Part shown: positions 44,891 to 53,053 of the stretch, in pieces | How the letters are laid out: every line of letters begins with the position of its first letter | Numbering within the stretch: position 1 is the first letter of the stretch | NCBI RefSeq assembly: GCF_003287895.1 | Contig: NZ_CP030280.1 | Span: forward strand, 2,053,501 to 2,117,500 | Reading direction: 5' to 3' | DNA from: Blautia argi | GTDB lineage: Bacteria > Bacillota > Clostridia > Lachnospirales > Lachnospiraceae | DNA length: 64,000 bases | Translations under genes and position numbers: made by a program | Notes under the pieces: model-generated | The model's database searches: none | What the model saw: the letters and a program-made list of their open reading frames with translations, nothing else | What the model was told of the DNA's origin: nothing

Positions 44891-44918
44891 ATTATAGCAG
44901 ATTTTTGTCATTCGTCAA
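44891..44918 (-). promoter_or_regulatory. Predicted promoter of rpsU
   Basis: Minus strand TTGACG (44918-44913), 16-base spacer, TATAAT (44896-44891). Confidence 0.75.
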
Positions 44919-44949
44919 CTGTTTTAATCAATTTTTTCAAAAAGTTTCA

Positions 44950-47589
44950 TTATTTTATCTGGTCTGCCAAAAGACTTGCTGCCTCTTTTAAGGCTTCCGG
45001 CACTTTATCCGGGTTTTTACCCCCTGCCTGAGCCATATTGGGACGTCCGCCGCCGCCGCCGCCCACAATGGCAGCCATGCCCTTCACCAGATTTCCTGCA
45101 TGAGCCCCTGCTTTCTGCGCTTCCTCTGTCACCATAGCCAGAAGACTTACCTTTCCTCCTGCTACGCTTGCCAGAACAACTACACCTTCACCCAGCTTCT
45201 CTTTTAACTGGTCGCCCAGATCACGCAGTCCGTTCATGTCCACATCGTCAAGGGCAACTGCCAGAAGTTTCACGCCTTTGATTTCCTGCACCTGACTCAT
45301 CACATCGCCTACTGCATCTTTTGCCATTTTGGCTTTCAGGGCTTCGTTTTCACTGTGAAGTGTTTTCACCTCTGCCTGCAGGTGTGCAATCTTCTCCTCG
45401 ATTTCCGCCGGAGAAGTCTTTAACATAGCTGCAATTTCTCCCTGACGCTTCTCAATTTCTTTATAATAAGCAAATACGCCATCTCCGGTCAGAGCTTCAA
45501 TACGGCGAACACCTGCTGCAATACCTGCCTCAGATATAATCTTGAAGACTGCAATTTCTCCAGTGTTGGAAACATGGGTACCGCCGCATAATTCCTTGGA
45601 GAAATCTCCCATGGAAACTACGCGTACTTTTTCTCCGTATTTTTCTCCGAACAGAGCCATAGCGCCTGTCTTCTTTGCTTCATCAATAGTCATGATATTT
45701 GTCACAACCGGAAGTCCTGCACGGATTTCCTGATTTACCATAGCTTCTACTTTTTCCAGTTCTTCTGCTGTCATTGCCTGGAAATGAGCAAAGTCAAAGC
45801 GCAGTCTGTCCGGTGTTACCAGAGAACCCTTCTGCTCTACATGAGAACCAAGAACGGTTTTTAAAGCTTTCTGCAGCAAATGGGTTGCGCTGTGATTTTT
45901 ACAGCAGTTTTCTCTTCCTGTTTCGCATACCTTTAAGGTAACGATATCACCAGTCTTAATCATGCCTTTTGTGAGAACACCCACATGTCCCACTTTTCCG
46001 CCTCTTAACTGAATGGTATCTTCCACTTTAAATTCTGCACCGCCACAGACAATCACACCTTTATCTCCCTGCTGACCGCCCATGGTAGCATAAAACGGCG
46101 TCTGTTCCACAAAAACAGTGCCTCTCTGGTCTTCTGTAAGAGCATCCACGATTTCTTCTTCTGTGGTAAGTACCGTAACTTTGGAATCAAAGATCAGATT
46201 GTCATAGCCCACAAACTCTGTGGTGACTGCTGCATCAATTTCATCATAAACCGTTGCATCTGCGCCCATATAGTTTGTAGTTCCTCTGGCAATTCTGGCT
46301 TTTACTCTCTGCTCTTCCATGGCTTCCTGGAATCCCTTTTCGTCAATGGTATAACCCTTTTCTTCCAGTATTTCTTTTGTCAGATCCACAGGGAATCCAT
46401 AGGTATCATACAATTTAAAGGTATCTGCGCCGCAGAGCTCTGTTTTCCCTTCTTTTTCCATAGCTGTTTCCATTTCTCCCAGAATATGAAGACCCTGGTC
46501 AATGGTTTTATTAAACTGCTCTTCCTCCCTGGTAAGTACCTGGAAAATAAAGTTTTTCTTTTCTTCCAGCTCCGGATAACCGTCTTTGGAACCTTCAATT
46601 ACAACTGCACTTAATTCTGCCAGGAATTTGCCTTCGATTCCCAGAAGACGTCCGTGACGGGCTGCACGACGGATAAGACGGCGTAGCACATAACCTCTTC
46701 CTTCATTTGCAGGCATAATACCGTCAGAAATCATAAAGGTTGCGGAACGGATATGGTCTGTAATCAGACGAATGGAAACGTCTTTTGCTTCGTCCTTTTT
46801 ATATTCTGCATGTGCCAGTTCGCAGACCTTGTTTCTCAAAGCGCGTAAAGTATCCACGTCAAAAATAGAATCCACGTCCTGTACAACAGAAGCCAGACGT
46901 TCCAGTCCCATACCGGTATCAATATTTTTCTGTACCAGTTCTGTGTAATGTCCTTCTCCATCGTTTTCAAACTGAGTAAATACATTATTCCAGATTTCCA
47001 TGTAACGGTCACACTCACAGCCTACCGTACAGTCCGGACTTCCACAACCGTATTTTTCACCGCGGTCATAATAAATTTCAGAACATGGACCGCAGGGACC
47101 TGCACCGTGCTCCCAGAAGTTGTCTGCTTTGCCGAAACGGAAAATACGCTCTGCCGGAATTCCCATTTCCTTATTCCAGATTTCAAAAGCTTCCTCATCT
47201 TCTTCGTAAATAGAAGGATACAGACGGTTTGCATCTAAGCCTACTACCTCGGTCAAAAATTCCCAGGACCATGCAATGGCTTCCCGTTTGAAGTAGTCTC
47301 CAAAAGAAAAGTTACCCAGCATTTCAAAAAATGTACCGTGACGGGCTGTCTTTCCTACGTTTTCAATATCTCCTGTACGGATACATTTCTGACAGGTTGT
47401 CACTCTGGTTCTTGGCGGAATCTCTGCTCCTGTAAAATATGGCTTTAAGGGCGCCATACCGGAATTGATTAAAAGAAGACTCTTGTCATTGTGCGGTACA
47501 AGAGAAAAGCTCTTCATAGCCAGATGTCCTTTGCTCTCAAAGAACTCTAAAAACATTTTCCTAAGTTCGTTTACTCCGTATTTCTGCAC
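44950..47589 (-). CDS. alaS: Alanyl-tRNA synthetase
   Basis: 879 residues, normal length. Class II catalytic core with GMAPLKPYFTGAEIPPRTRV and GNFSFGDYFKREAIAW near the N-terminus, editing domain with NHSATHLLQKAL (HxxxH) and CGGTHVSNTGEI (cysteine zinc ligand), and a C-Ala domain ending GGGGGGRPNMAQAGGK. Start is GTG 47589, because AGGAGGG lies 7 bases upstream and conserved QKYGVNELRKMFLEFF follows at once; an ATG at 47622 has no ribosome binding site. No T-box is seen in the leader; instead an inverted repeat overlaps the promoter. Confidence 0.96.
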   Translation of the reverse strand: MQKYGVNELRKMFLEFFESKGHLAMKSFSLVPHNDKSLLLINSGMAPLKPYFTGAEIPPRTRVTTCQKCIRTGDIENVGKTARHGTFFEMLGNFSFGDYFKREAIAWSWEFLTEVVGLDANRLYPSIYEEDEEAFEIWNKEMGIPAERIFRFGKADNFWEHGAGPCGPCSEIYYDRGEKYGCGSPDCTVGCECDRYMEIWNNVFTQFENDGEGHYTELVQKNIDTGMGLERLASVVQDVDSIFDVDTLRALRNKVCELAHAEYKKDEAKDVSIRLITDHIRSATFMISDGIMPANEGRGYVLRRLIRRAARHGRLLGIEGKFLAELSAVVIEGSKDGYPELEEKKNFIFQVLTREEEQFNKTIDQGLHILGEMETAMEKEGKTELCGADTFKLYDTYGFPVDLTKEILEEKGYTIDEKGFQEAMEEQRVKARIARGTTNYMGADATVYDEIDAAVTTEFVGYDNLIFDSKVTVLTTEEEIVDALTEDQRGTVFVEQTPFYATMGGQQGDKGVIVCGGAEFKVEDTIQLRGGKVGHVGVLTKGMIKTGDIVTLKVCETGRENCCKNHSATHLLQKALKTVLGSHVEQKGSLVTPDRLRFDFAHFQAMTAEELEKVEAMVNQEIRAGLPVVTNIMTIDEAKKTGAMALFGEKYGEKVRVVSMGDFSKELCGGTHVSNTGEIAVFKIISEAGIAAGVRRIEALTGDGVFAYYKEIEKRQGEIAAMLKTSPAEIEEKIAHLQAEVKTLHSENEALKAKMAKDAVGDVMSQVQEIKGVKLLAVALDDVDMNGLRDLGDQLKEKLGEGVVVLASVAGGKVSLLAMVTEEAQKAGAHAGNLVKGMAAIVGGGGGGRPNMAQAGGKNPDKVPEALKEAASLLADQIK

Positions 47590-47675
47590 GGTTTTTCCCT
47601 CCTGAATGGTATATGTTTTCATGCCGGGAGATGTGAAGAAACACAGACGCCCGGACAGTATAATCATTGTTTCTA

Positions 47676-47718
47676 ATGATAGCACAGGATTTTCCTGATT
47701 TCAAGAAAAATCCTGTGC
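47676..47718 (-). promoter_or_regulatory. Predicted alaS promoter covered by a 12-bp inverted repeat
   Basis: Minus strand TTGAAA (47704-47699), 17-base spacer, TATCAT (47681-47676). Perfect arms GCACAGGATTTT (47682-47693) and AAAATCCTGTGC (47707-47718) flank and include the spacer and the -35 box. No T-run follows on either strand, so it is more like an operator than a terminator. Confidence 0.5.
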
Positions 47719-47776
47719 CGGGATAATGGATACGCCTGAAAACCAACGGATTTCTCCATTTTTATATTCAAGGTCT

Positions 47777-47947
47777 TTATCTGAAAGACTTTTTCTCTGA
47801 AATTTCTCCTGATGATGAAATCTTTTGATTTTTGCCGTACCTTCTCCTCTGTCTTTCCTGCATTTCCTGTTTTCTCCTCATACACTCCAAATCTATTTCA
47901 TAAATGGTGTTGTCTTCTTCCACCAGCTTTGTTTTGGGATAAGTCAT
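47777..47947 (-). CDS. Small hypothetical protein (56 residues)
   Basis: A short open frame with a strong ribosome binding site (AAAGGAG 8 bases before ATG 47947). It encodes MTYPKTKLVEEDNTIYEIDL, then a stretch rich in Arg, Lys, Gln and Met and a Ser/Lys-rich end. I do not recognise the family. The acidic start and helical basic middle look like a small regulator or accessory protein rather than random frame. Follows the 32-residue frame and the EamA gene in the same direction. Confidence 0.55.
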   Translation of the reverse strand: MTYPKTKLVEEDNTIYEIDLECMRRKQEMQERQRRRYGKNQKISSSGEISEKKSFR

Positions 47948-47961
47948 GAGAATTTCTCCTT

Positions 47962-48060
47962 TCAGGATAGTGTATGCTGTTGTTGCCCTGTGAGTGCTTT
48001 ACCGAGAATCATGATAATATCTTTGCTGTTACATTTGGAACACATTTTTCTTCCCTTCAT
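47962..48060 (-). CDS. Possible tiny zinc-ribbon-like peptide (32 residues)
   Basis: Begins with ATG overlapping the EamA stop codon (ATGA) and encodes MKGRKMCSKCNSKDIIMI plus 14 residues. The CxxC followed by NSKDII resembles the start of small zinc-ribbon proteins, but the second CxxC pair is absent, so it may be a truncated remnant. No independent ribosome binding site; translation would be coupled. Confidence 0.35.
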   Translation of the reverse strand: MKGRKMCSKCNSKDIIMILGKALTGQQQHTLS

Positions 48061-48470
48061 AAAGCCATGATTAATGTTCCGATACCAATGAATATACACC
48101 CTATCAAAGATTTCACTGTAAACTTTTCATGTAATAAAAGAAAAGCTAACAGCATTGTGATAACGATACTCAACTTGTCAATGGGAACAACTTTTGACAC
48201 ATCACCAATTTGCAGGGCTTTGTAGTAACACAGCCAGGAAGCGCCTGTTGCCAGTCCGGAAAGAATGAGAAATATCCAGCTTTTTTTACTGATTTCTAAA
48301 ATACCGTTTTGGGTGTTTGTAAGAAAAACCATACCCCATGCCATAATCACCACCACTACCGTCCTAATTGCAGTTGCAAGATTGGAATTCACTCCATCAA
48401 TCCCCATTTTTGCAAGTATGGAAGTAAATGCTGCAAAGACTGCAGATAACAGCGCAAATACAAACCACAT
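48057..48470 (-). CDS. EamA-domain membrane protein (half-size DMT transporter)
   Basis: 137 residues, about five membrane segments, one EamA domain: FAAFTSILAKMGIDGVNSNLATAIRT, ILSGLATGASWLCYYKALQIGD and VVPIDKLSIVITMLLAFLLLHEK. Half-size members probably pair to form a small-molecule exporter. Upstream lies the DUF1349 gene, 54 bases away. Confidence 0.88.
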   Translation of the reverse strand: MWFVFALLSAVFAAFTSILAKMGIDGVNSNLATAIRTVVVVIMAWGMVFLTNTQNGILEISKKSWIFLILSGLATGASWLCYYKALQIGDVSKVVPIDKLSIVITMLLAFLLLHEKFTVKSLIGCIFIGIGTLIMAL

Positions 48471-48524
48471 ATGCTATCATCTCCTATGTTTTGATTTTTC
48501 AGTTCCATAAACCGGATTTTTCTC

Positions 48525-49124
48525 TTAATCTGGCTGTTGTCCATCATGTGCTTTCCATTGACATTCCATAAATTTCATGTTTGAAAAAACAGCTTTAAAG
48601 GAAGAAGCTTCCGGTGAACAGGCGTAAATACCAAACTGAATTTTCCCTTTCCCTTTCTGCATATGACAAATACGCATTTGACTGAAGTTCATGCCGTCTT
48701 CTGAACATTCAATACAATAGTCATCTTCTCGGCGACTGAAGCGATACCACATAGATTTTATATTCGCTGAAATAACAGTAGTTGCCCAATCAGAGTAACC
48801 ATTATTTGTCACAACACTGCCCAAATGCTGAAAATCCTCATTTTCGTATTCAATCGAACCTTTTATCCAGTTTTCACTGTCCAGATACATTACAATTCCG
48901 CACTGGTCAAAACGATGATGACTTTCTGAAAAATCCGTTTTCACTACAAAACTGAAAAATTGTTTATCCGTTTCCATCTGTAATACCGGGGCATTATCAT
49001 TTTGAAAATGATAATATGTTCTTTGCCATAAATCCGTATGTGGAACCGTAACAATTTCCACTCGATTTTCATCAATAGAATACTTTTGAGGTTCACGCGT
49101 CCATTTAAACTCTTTCATGTTCAT
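48525..49124 (-). CDS. DUF1349 family protein (concanavalin-like fold)
   Basis: 199 residues. Family features: LWQRTYYHFQNDNAPVLQME, FSFVVKTDF, QCGIVMYLDSENWIKGSIEY and SCEDGMNFSQMRICHM-type segments, which predict a beta-sandwich. Cytosolic, no signal peptide. YesU-type members are of unknown function, perhaps carbohydrate binding. GGGAG precedes the ATG. First gene of a small minus-strand operon behind the palindrome at 49249-49272. Confidence 0.85.
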   Translation of the reverse strand: MNMKEFKWTREPQKYSIDENRVEIVTVPHTDLWQRTYYHFQNDNAPVLQMETDKQFFSFVVKTDFSESHHRFDQCGIVMYLDSENWIKGSIEYENEDFQHLGSVVTNNGYSDWATTVISANIKSMWYRFSRREDDYCIECSEDGMNFSQMRICHMQKGKGKIQFGIYACSPEASSFKAVFSNMKFMECQWKAHDGQQPD

Positions 49125-49178
49125 AAATTTTCTCTCCCTTCACAATTCTAATAATTCCTGATTTTATCTGGCATTCCC

Positions 49179-49208
49179 TTTTCAAGCTATGTCTTCTCCA
49201 GGTATAAT
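49179..49208 (+). promoter_or_regulatory. Possible plus-strand promoter for the 49344 genes
   Basis: TTTTCA (49179-49184), 18-base spacer, TATAAT (49203-49208). The -10 box is consensus but the -35 box is weak. Confidence 0.35.
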
Positions 49209-49248
49209 CTGTCACGACAGTGGCGGCAAGCCGATTTTATTGGCTTGG

Positions 49249-49275
49249 ATTGCACTTCGTGCAATTATTATACCA
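49249..49275 (-). promoter_or_regulatory. Extended -10 promoter with adjacent palindrome, upstream of DUF1349
   Basis: Minus strand TGGTATAAT (49275-49267) is an extended -10 element; no good -35 is seen. Directly downstream, ATTGCAC (49249-49255) and GTGCAAT (49259-49265) form a perfect palindrome with a three-base centre, placed where transcription would start. A repressor operator is likely. Confidence 0.5.
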
Positions 49276-49343
49276 CACGCCTTCCGCATATTCTCTGTTG
49301 CTTTTGCATATAGATATAAAAATTCAGGAATTGGAGTCTGCCT

Positions 49344-49730
49344 GTGGATTCTCAAAATATGTTAGACGAGATGGTAAACGGAGATTCTGTACAGATTTTA
49401 AAGGCTGCACTGCCCTTTCTGCCCTCCCAGGGACAATCTGTAGTGTCTGTGTTTGCCAAATTTCTGGAATTGCAGAATACCATACGATTCTTCCACTCTT
49501 CAAAAGGAACTATGGAAATCTGTTCCAATGGAAAGAGTGACCCTGTGGAAATGCTCACAGCCTGCAGCAAGGTGTGTCACGGAACGGCAAAAGAAAAACT
49601 GGACACCATGATCAACACTCTTTTGATGCTGCAAATGTTGGAATTATCCCAAAAACCACTGACACCGGAAACCGTCATAGAAAATATGGGAGCAAAAGGA
49701 GGAAGCTATGGATACGAAACAAAAACCTGA
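49344..49730 (+). CDS. Hypothetical protein, coupled pair member 1
   Basis: 128 residues from GTG 49344, with GGAG 7 bases upstream. Predicted to be mostly helical: MLDEMVNGDSVQILKAALPF, SQGQSVVSVFAKFLELQNTI and KLDTMINTLLMLQMLELSQK. No signal peptide or known domain. It overlaps the next gene by 23 bases, so the two are translated together and probably interact. I do not recognise the family; it may be lineage-restricted. One of few plus-strand genes in the window. Confidence 0.65.
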   Translation: MDSQNMLDEMVNGDSVQILKAALPFLPSQGQSVVSVFAKFLELQNTIRFFHSSKGTMEICSNGKSDPVEMLTACSKVCHGTAKEKLDTMINTLLMLQMLELSQKPLTPETVIENMGAKGGSYGYETKT

Positions 49731-49995
49731 CGCCTGGATAAACAATCCAAAACTGGCTGGTATGGACATGTCCAAGCTGGCCATGCTGACACAGTTGGCT
49801 GAACAGGGAAAGGGCAAAAGCCCAAATGAGCTTCTGCCCTTTCTCATGTCTGCTGCTTCCCAGAATCAGAAAAACGGAGTACAGTTTTCCTCCCAGGAAA
49901 TAGAAACCATTATTCAGGTTTTAAAAGCAGGAAAATCCCCAGAAGAAATCCAGCGTATGGATCGTATGCTTCAACTCATCAAAATGATGCGCTGA
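49708..49995 (+). CDS. Hypothetical protein, coupled pair member 2
   Basis: 95 residues, helical, Gln/Lys/Met-rich (KLAMLTQLAEQGKGKSPNEL, EIETIIQVLKAGKSPEEIQR, MLQLIKMMR). AAGGAGG lies just before the ATG. The KSPEE-type helix-turn repeats resemble the partner gene's C-terminal part. No recognised domain. Converges on the cinA-family gene, whose stop is 3 bases away. Confidence 0.7.
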   Translation: MDTKQKPDAWINNPKLAGMDMSKLAMLTQLAEQGKGKSPNELLPFLMSAASQNQKNGVQFSSQEIETIIQVLKAGKSPEEIQRMDRMLQLIKMMR

Positions 49996-49998
49996 AAC

Positions 49999-51078
49999 CT
50001 ATTTTCCGCTTTTCTGTTCAAAATTTTTCAGAATACACGCCCGGAGCAGCATGAGAGCCTGGGCCACAGCCTGTTCTCTGACGCTGCTTCGGTCGCCTTT
50101 CAAGTGACATTCTTTCACTGTGGTTTTGCCTTTTATTGTACAGCCAATAAAAACCGTTCCCACAGGGTATTCCTTTGTTCCGCCTTCCGGACCTGCAAAC
50201 CCGGTGACGGACAGGGCTGCATCTGCACCGGACACAAAAATCCCGCCCTTTGCCATTTCTTTTGCACAGGGTTCGCTGACTGCACCGTATGTTTTCAGCG
50301 TATGTTTTTTTACCATGACTGCTTTTCTCTTGGCTTTATTGGAATAGGTAACAAAGCCTCTTTTCAGTACCTCAGAAGCGCCGGGCACATTAATGATTCT
50401 GGCTGCAAGAGCGCCTCCTGTACAGGATTCTACTGTTGTCAGCGTCAAATCCTGATTTTTCAACAGCTCTACCACAACTGCTTCCAGACTTTTCTCTTCG
50501 TCCGTGGTATAGATATCTGCGCCAAAGCGAACCTTCAGTTCCCTGACAACAGGCTTTAAAAGTTTTTCCGCCGCTTTTTTGTTTTCCCCAAGGGCAGTGA
50601 CACAGAGCTGAAGTTCTCCCTCTCTTTTTAAAAGTTTTACCGAAGGATTTTCCGCTTTTCCGGTCAGGTCTTTCACTTTCTCTAAAACCTCTTCTTCTCT
50701 CCCGGCTCCCAGCTTTATAACCTCATACTGCAGAGTTCCTGCTTTCTGCGCTTGCAGACACCGGGAAATTCTGTTTTCAAATACATGGGAAAGTTCCTGC
50801 TCCTTCCGGGGAAAAACAGCCAATGCAGTTTCTTTGGCAAATATCTTTTGCAGCTCTTTGTCCAATTCCCCTGTTTTCGTACACACAAAGACAAAATCCG
50901 AGCGCTCAAGCCCAGCCCTTATAGCAGCCTCTGCCTGCTTTCTGTCTTCTTTTACAATCTCAAGACCGTTCAAAGAAAAGTTCAGGTTTCTGCATTTTTC
51001 TATCAGAAAGGCGCTGCCTCTTTTTGCCACCTCGTCTTCCAGCAAATCCATTCCTATAAAAATCAGTTCCGCAGTCAT
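49999..51078 (-). CDS. CinA family protein with degenerate N-terminal domain
   Basis: 359 residues. The C-terminal ~160 residues are the CinA nicotinamide-nucleotide amidase domain: LTTVESCTGGALAARIINVPG, FVTYSNKAKRK, GAVSEPCAKEMA and LSVTGFAGPEGGT, with the SCTGG active-site serine. The N-terminal ~150 residues correspond to the molybdopterin-binding-like (ADP-ribose pyrophosphatase) domain but lack its clear motifs. The amidase probably recycles pyridine nucleotides; the N-terminal half may be inactive. Downstream of pgsA. Confidence 0.85.
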   Translation of the reverse strand: MTAELIFIGMDLLEDEVAKRGSAFLIEKCRNLNFSLNGLEIVKEDRKQAEAAIRAGLERSDFVFVCTKTGELDKELQKIFAKETALAVFPRKEQELSHVFENRISRCLQAQKAGTLQYEVIKLGAGREEEVLEKVKDLTGKAENPSVKLLKREGELQLCVTALGENKKAAEKLLKPVVRELKVRFGADIYTTDEEKSLEAVVVELLKNQDLTLTTVESCTGGALAARIINVPGASEVLKRGFVTYSNKAKRKAVMVKKHTLKTYGAVSEPCAKEMAKGGIFVSGADAALSVTGFAGPEGGTKEYPVGTVFIGCTIKGKTTVKECHLKGDRSSVREQAVAQALMLLRACILKNFEQKSGK

Positions 51079-51094
51079 GTTTTTCCACTCCCTT

Positions 51095-51637
51095 TTAATC
51101 CTGCATGCTCAGGACACTTTTATTCTTTACAATATAATCCACCAGTGAAATAATGGTCAGAGCCACTGCAAGAACCACAAACAGGGTAAGCACTCCCTGG
51201 AAAATAGTGTTCTGAATATCCATAATCATTAAAATAATCATAATCATCTGAGAAACGGTTTTAAATTTTCCCCAGTAGCTTGCTGCAATTACAATGCCAT
51301 TATCGGCTGCAATGAGGCGAAAACCGCTGATGATAAATTCTCTGGCAATAATAATAATGGTAATCCAGGCTGCAAGCTGCCCTGTCGAGGTAAAACAAAT
51401 CAGGGCTGAACATACCAGAAGCTTATCTGCCAGCGGATCCATAAATTTACCGAAGTTGGTTACCAGATTATGCTTTCTCGCCAGATAGCCGTCCAGAGTA
51501 TCCGTAAGACTTGCTACAACAAAGATTCCAAGGGCAATCCACTTGTCTGCACTTCCTGTAATATCATACATTAAAAACGCTACAAAAAAGGGAATCATAA
51601 TGACTCTCGCAATGGTTAATTTATTCGGTGTATTCAT
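51095..51637 (-). CDS. pgsA: CDP-diacylglycerol--glycerol-3-phosphate 3-phosphatidyltransferase
   Basis: 180 residues, several membrane segments. The CDP-alcohol phosphatidyltransferase motif is complete: D49-G50, A53-R54, G63, D67 and D71 with standard spacing (DTLDGYLARK...NFGKFMDPLADK). Makes phosphatidylglycerol phosphate for phosphatidylglycerol and cardiolipin. Overlaps the rimO end by 17 bases. Confidence 0.97.
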   Translation of the reverse strand: MNTPNKLTIARVIMIPFFVAFLMYDITGSADKWIALGIFVVASLTDTLDGYLARKHNLVTNFGKFMDPLADKLLVCSALICFTSTGQLAAWITIIIIAREFIISGFRLIAADNGIVIAASYWGKFKTVSQMIMIILMIMDIQNTIFQGVLTLFVVLAVALTIISLVDYIVKNKSVLSMQD

Positions 51638-52961
51638 CTTCCAATTCTCCTATCAAATCATATTCCAGGGCGCCTGTTACATGCACCCGGGCAAAATCTC
51701 CTGACATCAGTTCTGTGTCTGTATTGACAAAAATATAACCGTCCACCTTTGGCGCGTCCCCGTAGGTACGTCCAACATAGGCATTTTCATCAGCTACCTT
51801 GCCCTCTATCATCACTTCCACCACAGTACCGATTTTCTCATTTCCCTTCTCCATGGAAATTTCCTGCTGCAGCTCCATAAGTTCTGCCTGCCTGTCTAAC
51901 TTGACTTCCTCGTCAATCTGATCCGGCATAAGGGCAGCCGGGGTATCTTCTTCCGCAGAATAAGTGAAAACGCCCAGACGGTCAAATTCCAGTTCATCAA
52001 TAAAATCCAAAAGCTCCTCATGGTCTTCCTGGGTTTCTCCCGGAAATCCGGTAATCAGTGTGGTTCTTAAAATAATATCCGGTATTTCCTTTCTCAGGGT
52101 ATACACAATATCTTCCAGCTCCTGTTTAGTGGTTCTTCTTCCCATTCTTTTCAGAATCTTATCGCTGCAGTGCTGAATTGGCAAATCCAGATAATGGCAG
52201 ATTTTAGGTTCTTCCTTCATGGTCTGGATAAGCTCGGGATATATTTCCTCAGGATAACAGTATAAAATACGAATCCACTGGATTCCTGATACTTTGCACA
52301 GCTCTTTTAAAAGTTTATGAAGAGATTTTTCTCCGTAAAGGTCTTTTCCGTAAACCGTAGTTTCCTGGGCAACCAGTATCAGTTCCCTCACTCCCTGGTC
52401 TGCCAGATACTCTGCCTGAGCCAAAAGCTGCTCCATTGGCACACTTCTGTAATTTCCGCGAAGTTTCGGAATAATACAATACGTACAGCGTTTATCGCAC
52501 CCTTCGGCGATTTTCAGGTATTCAAAATATCCCCCTGTGGTAATCATTCTTTTTTTACTGTTTGCCGGAAGTCCGTTAATATCCTTATATTCCTGATAGC
52601 GTTCTCCCTCAAATACTTTATCAAGGGCTTTCACAATGGAATCATAACTGGTGGTTCCCAGCACTGCGTCTACTTCCGGGATTTCCGTCATAATTTCTTC
52701 CTTATACCGCTGCGCCAGACACCCGGTTACCAGAAGGGCTTTTAATACTCCTTCCTCCTTGTATTTTGCCATTTCCAGAATGCTGTTGATACTCTCTTCC
52801 TTGGCATCATGGATAAACGCGCAGGTATTGACCACAATGACCTCTGCTTCTGTTTCATCATTGGTGATTTCATAACCGTTTTCCACCAGGATTCCCAGCA
52901 TTTCCTCTGAATCCGCCAGATTTTTATCGCAACCCAGAGAAATAAACAATACTTTTCTCAT
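51621..52961 (-). CDS. rimO: Ribosomal protein S12 methylthiotransferase RimO
   Basis: 446 residues. UPF0004 N-terminal domain with cysteines in SLGCDKNLADSE, VVNTCAFI and LLVTGCLAQRY; radical SAM motif EGCDKRCTYCIIP; C-terminal TRAM domain (about 375-440). Adds a methylthio group to Asp of S12. RBS AAGGAGG 5 bases before ATG. A rimO-pgsA-cinA order is common in Firmicutes. Confidence 0.97.
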   Translation of the reverse strand: MRKVLFISLGCDKNLADSEEMLGILVENGYEITNDETEAEVIVVNTCAFIHDAKEESINSILEMAKYKEEGVLKALLVTGCLAQRYKEEIMTEIPEVDAVLGTTSYDSIVKALDKVFEGERYQEYKDINGLPANSKKRMITTGGYFEYLKIAEGCDKRCTYCIIPKLRGNYRSVPMEQLLAQAEYLADQGVRELILVAQETTVYGKDLYGEKSLHKLLKELCKVSGIQWIRILYCYPEEIYPELIQTMKEEPKICHYLDLPIQHCSDKILKRMGRRTTKQELEDIVYTLRKEIPDIILRTTLITGFPGETQEDHEELLDFIDELEFDRLGVFTYSAEEDTPAALMPDQIDEEVKLDRQAELMELQQEISMEKGNEKIGTVVEVMIEGKVADENAYVGRTYGDAPKVDGYIFVNTDTELMSGDFARVHVTGALEYDLIGELEDEYTE

Positions 52962-52981
52962 GCAACCTCCTTATTGTAGAA

Positions 52982-53044
52982 AGGGGCTGCCGCACCTGTC
53001 CGCATATCGGGAAACTTCCTGACTGCGGTTTGTGCGACAGCCTC
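52982..53044 (-). terminator. Terminator-like long hairpin between rpoZ and rimO
   Basis: On the minus strand GGCTGTCGCAC pairs with GTGCGGCAGCC; inside, CCGCA and TGCGG pair as well. It lies 10-72 bases after the rpoZ stop. The following T-run is short, so it may be a weak terminator or partial attenuator in front of rimO. Confidence 0.55.
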
Positions 53045-53053
53045 CTGCCATTT

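Noticed and set aside
47590..47680. T-box in front of alaS
   Set aside because: No GGTGG-type T-box core or antiterminator/terminator pair was found in the leader.
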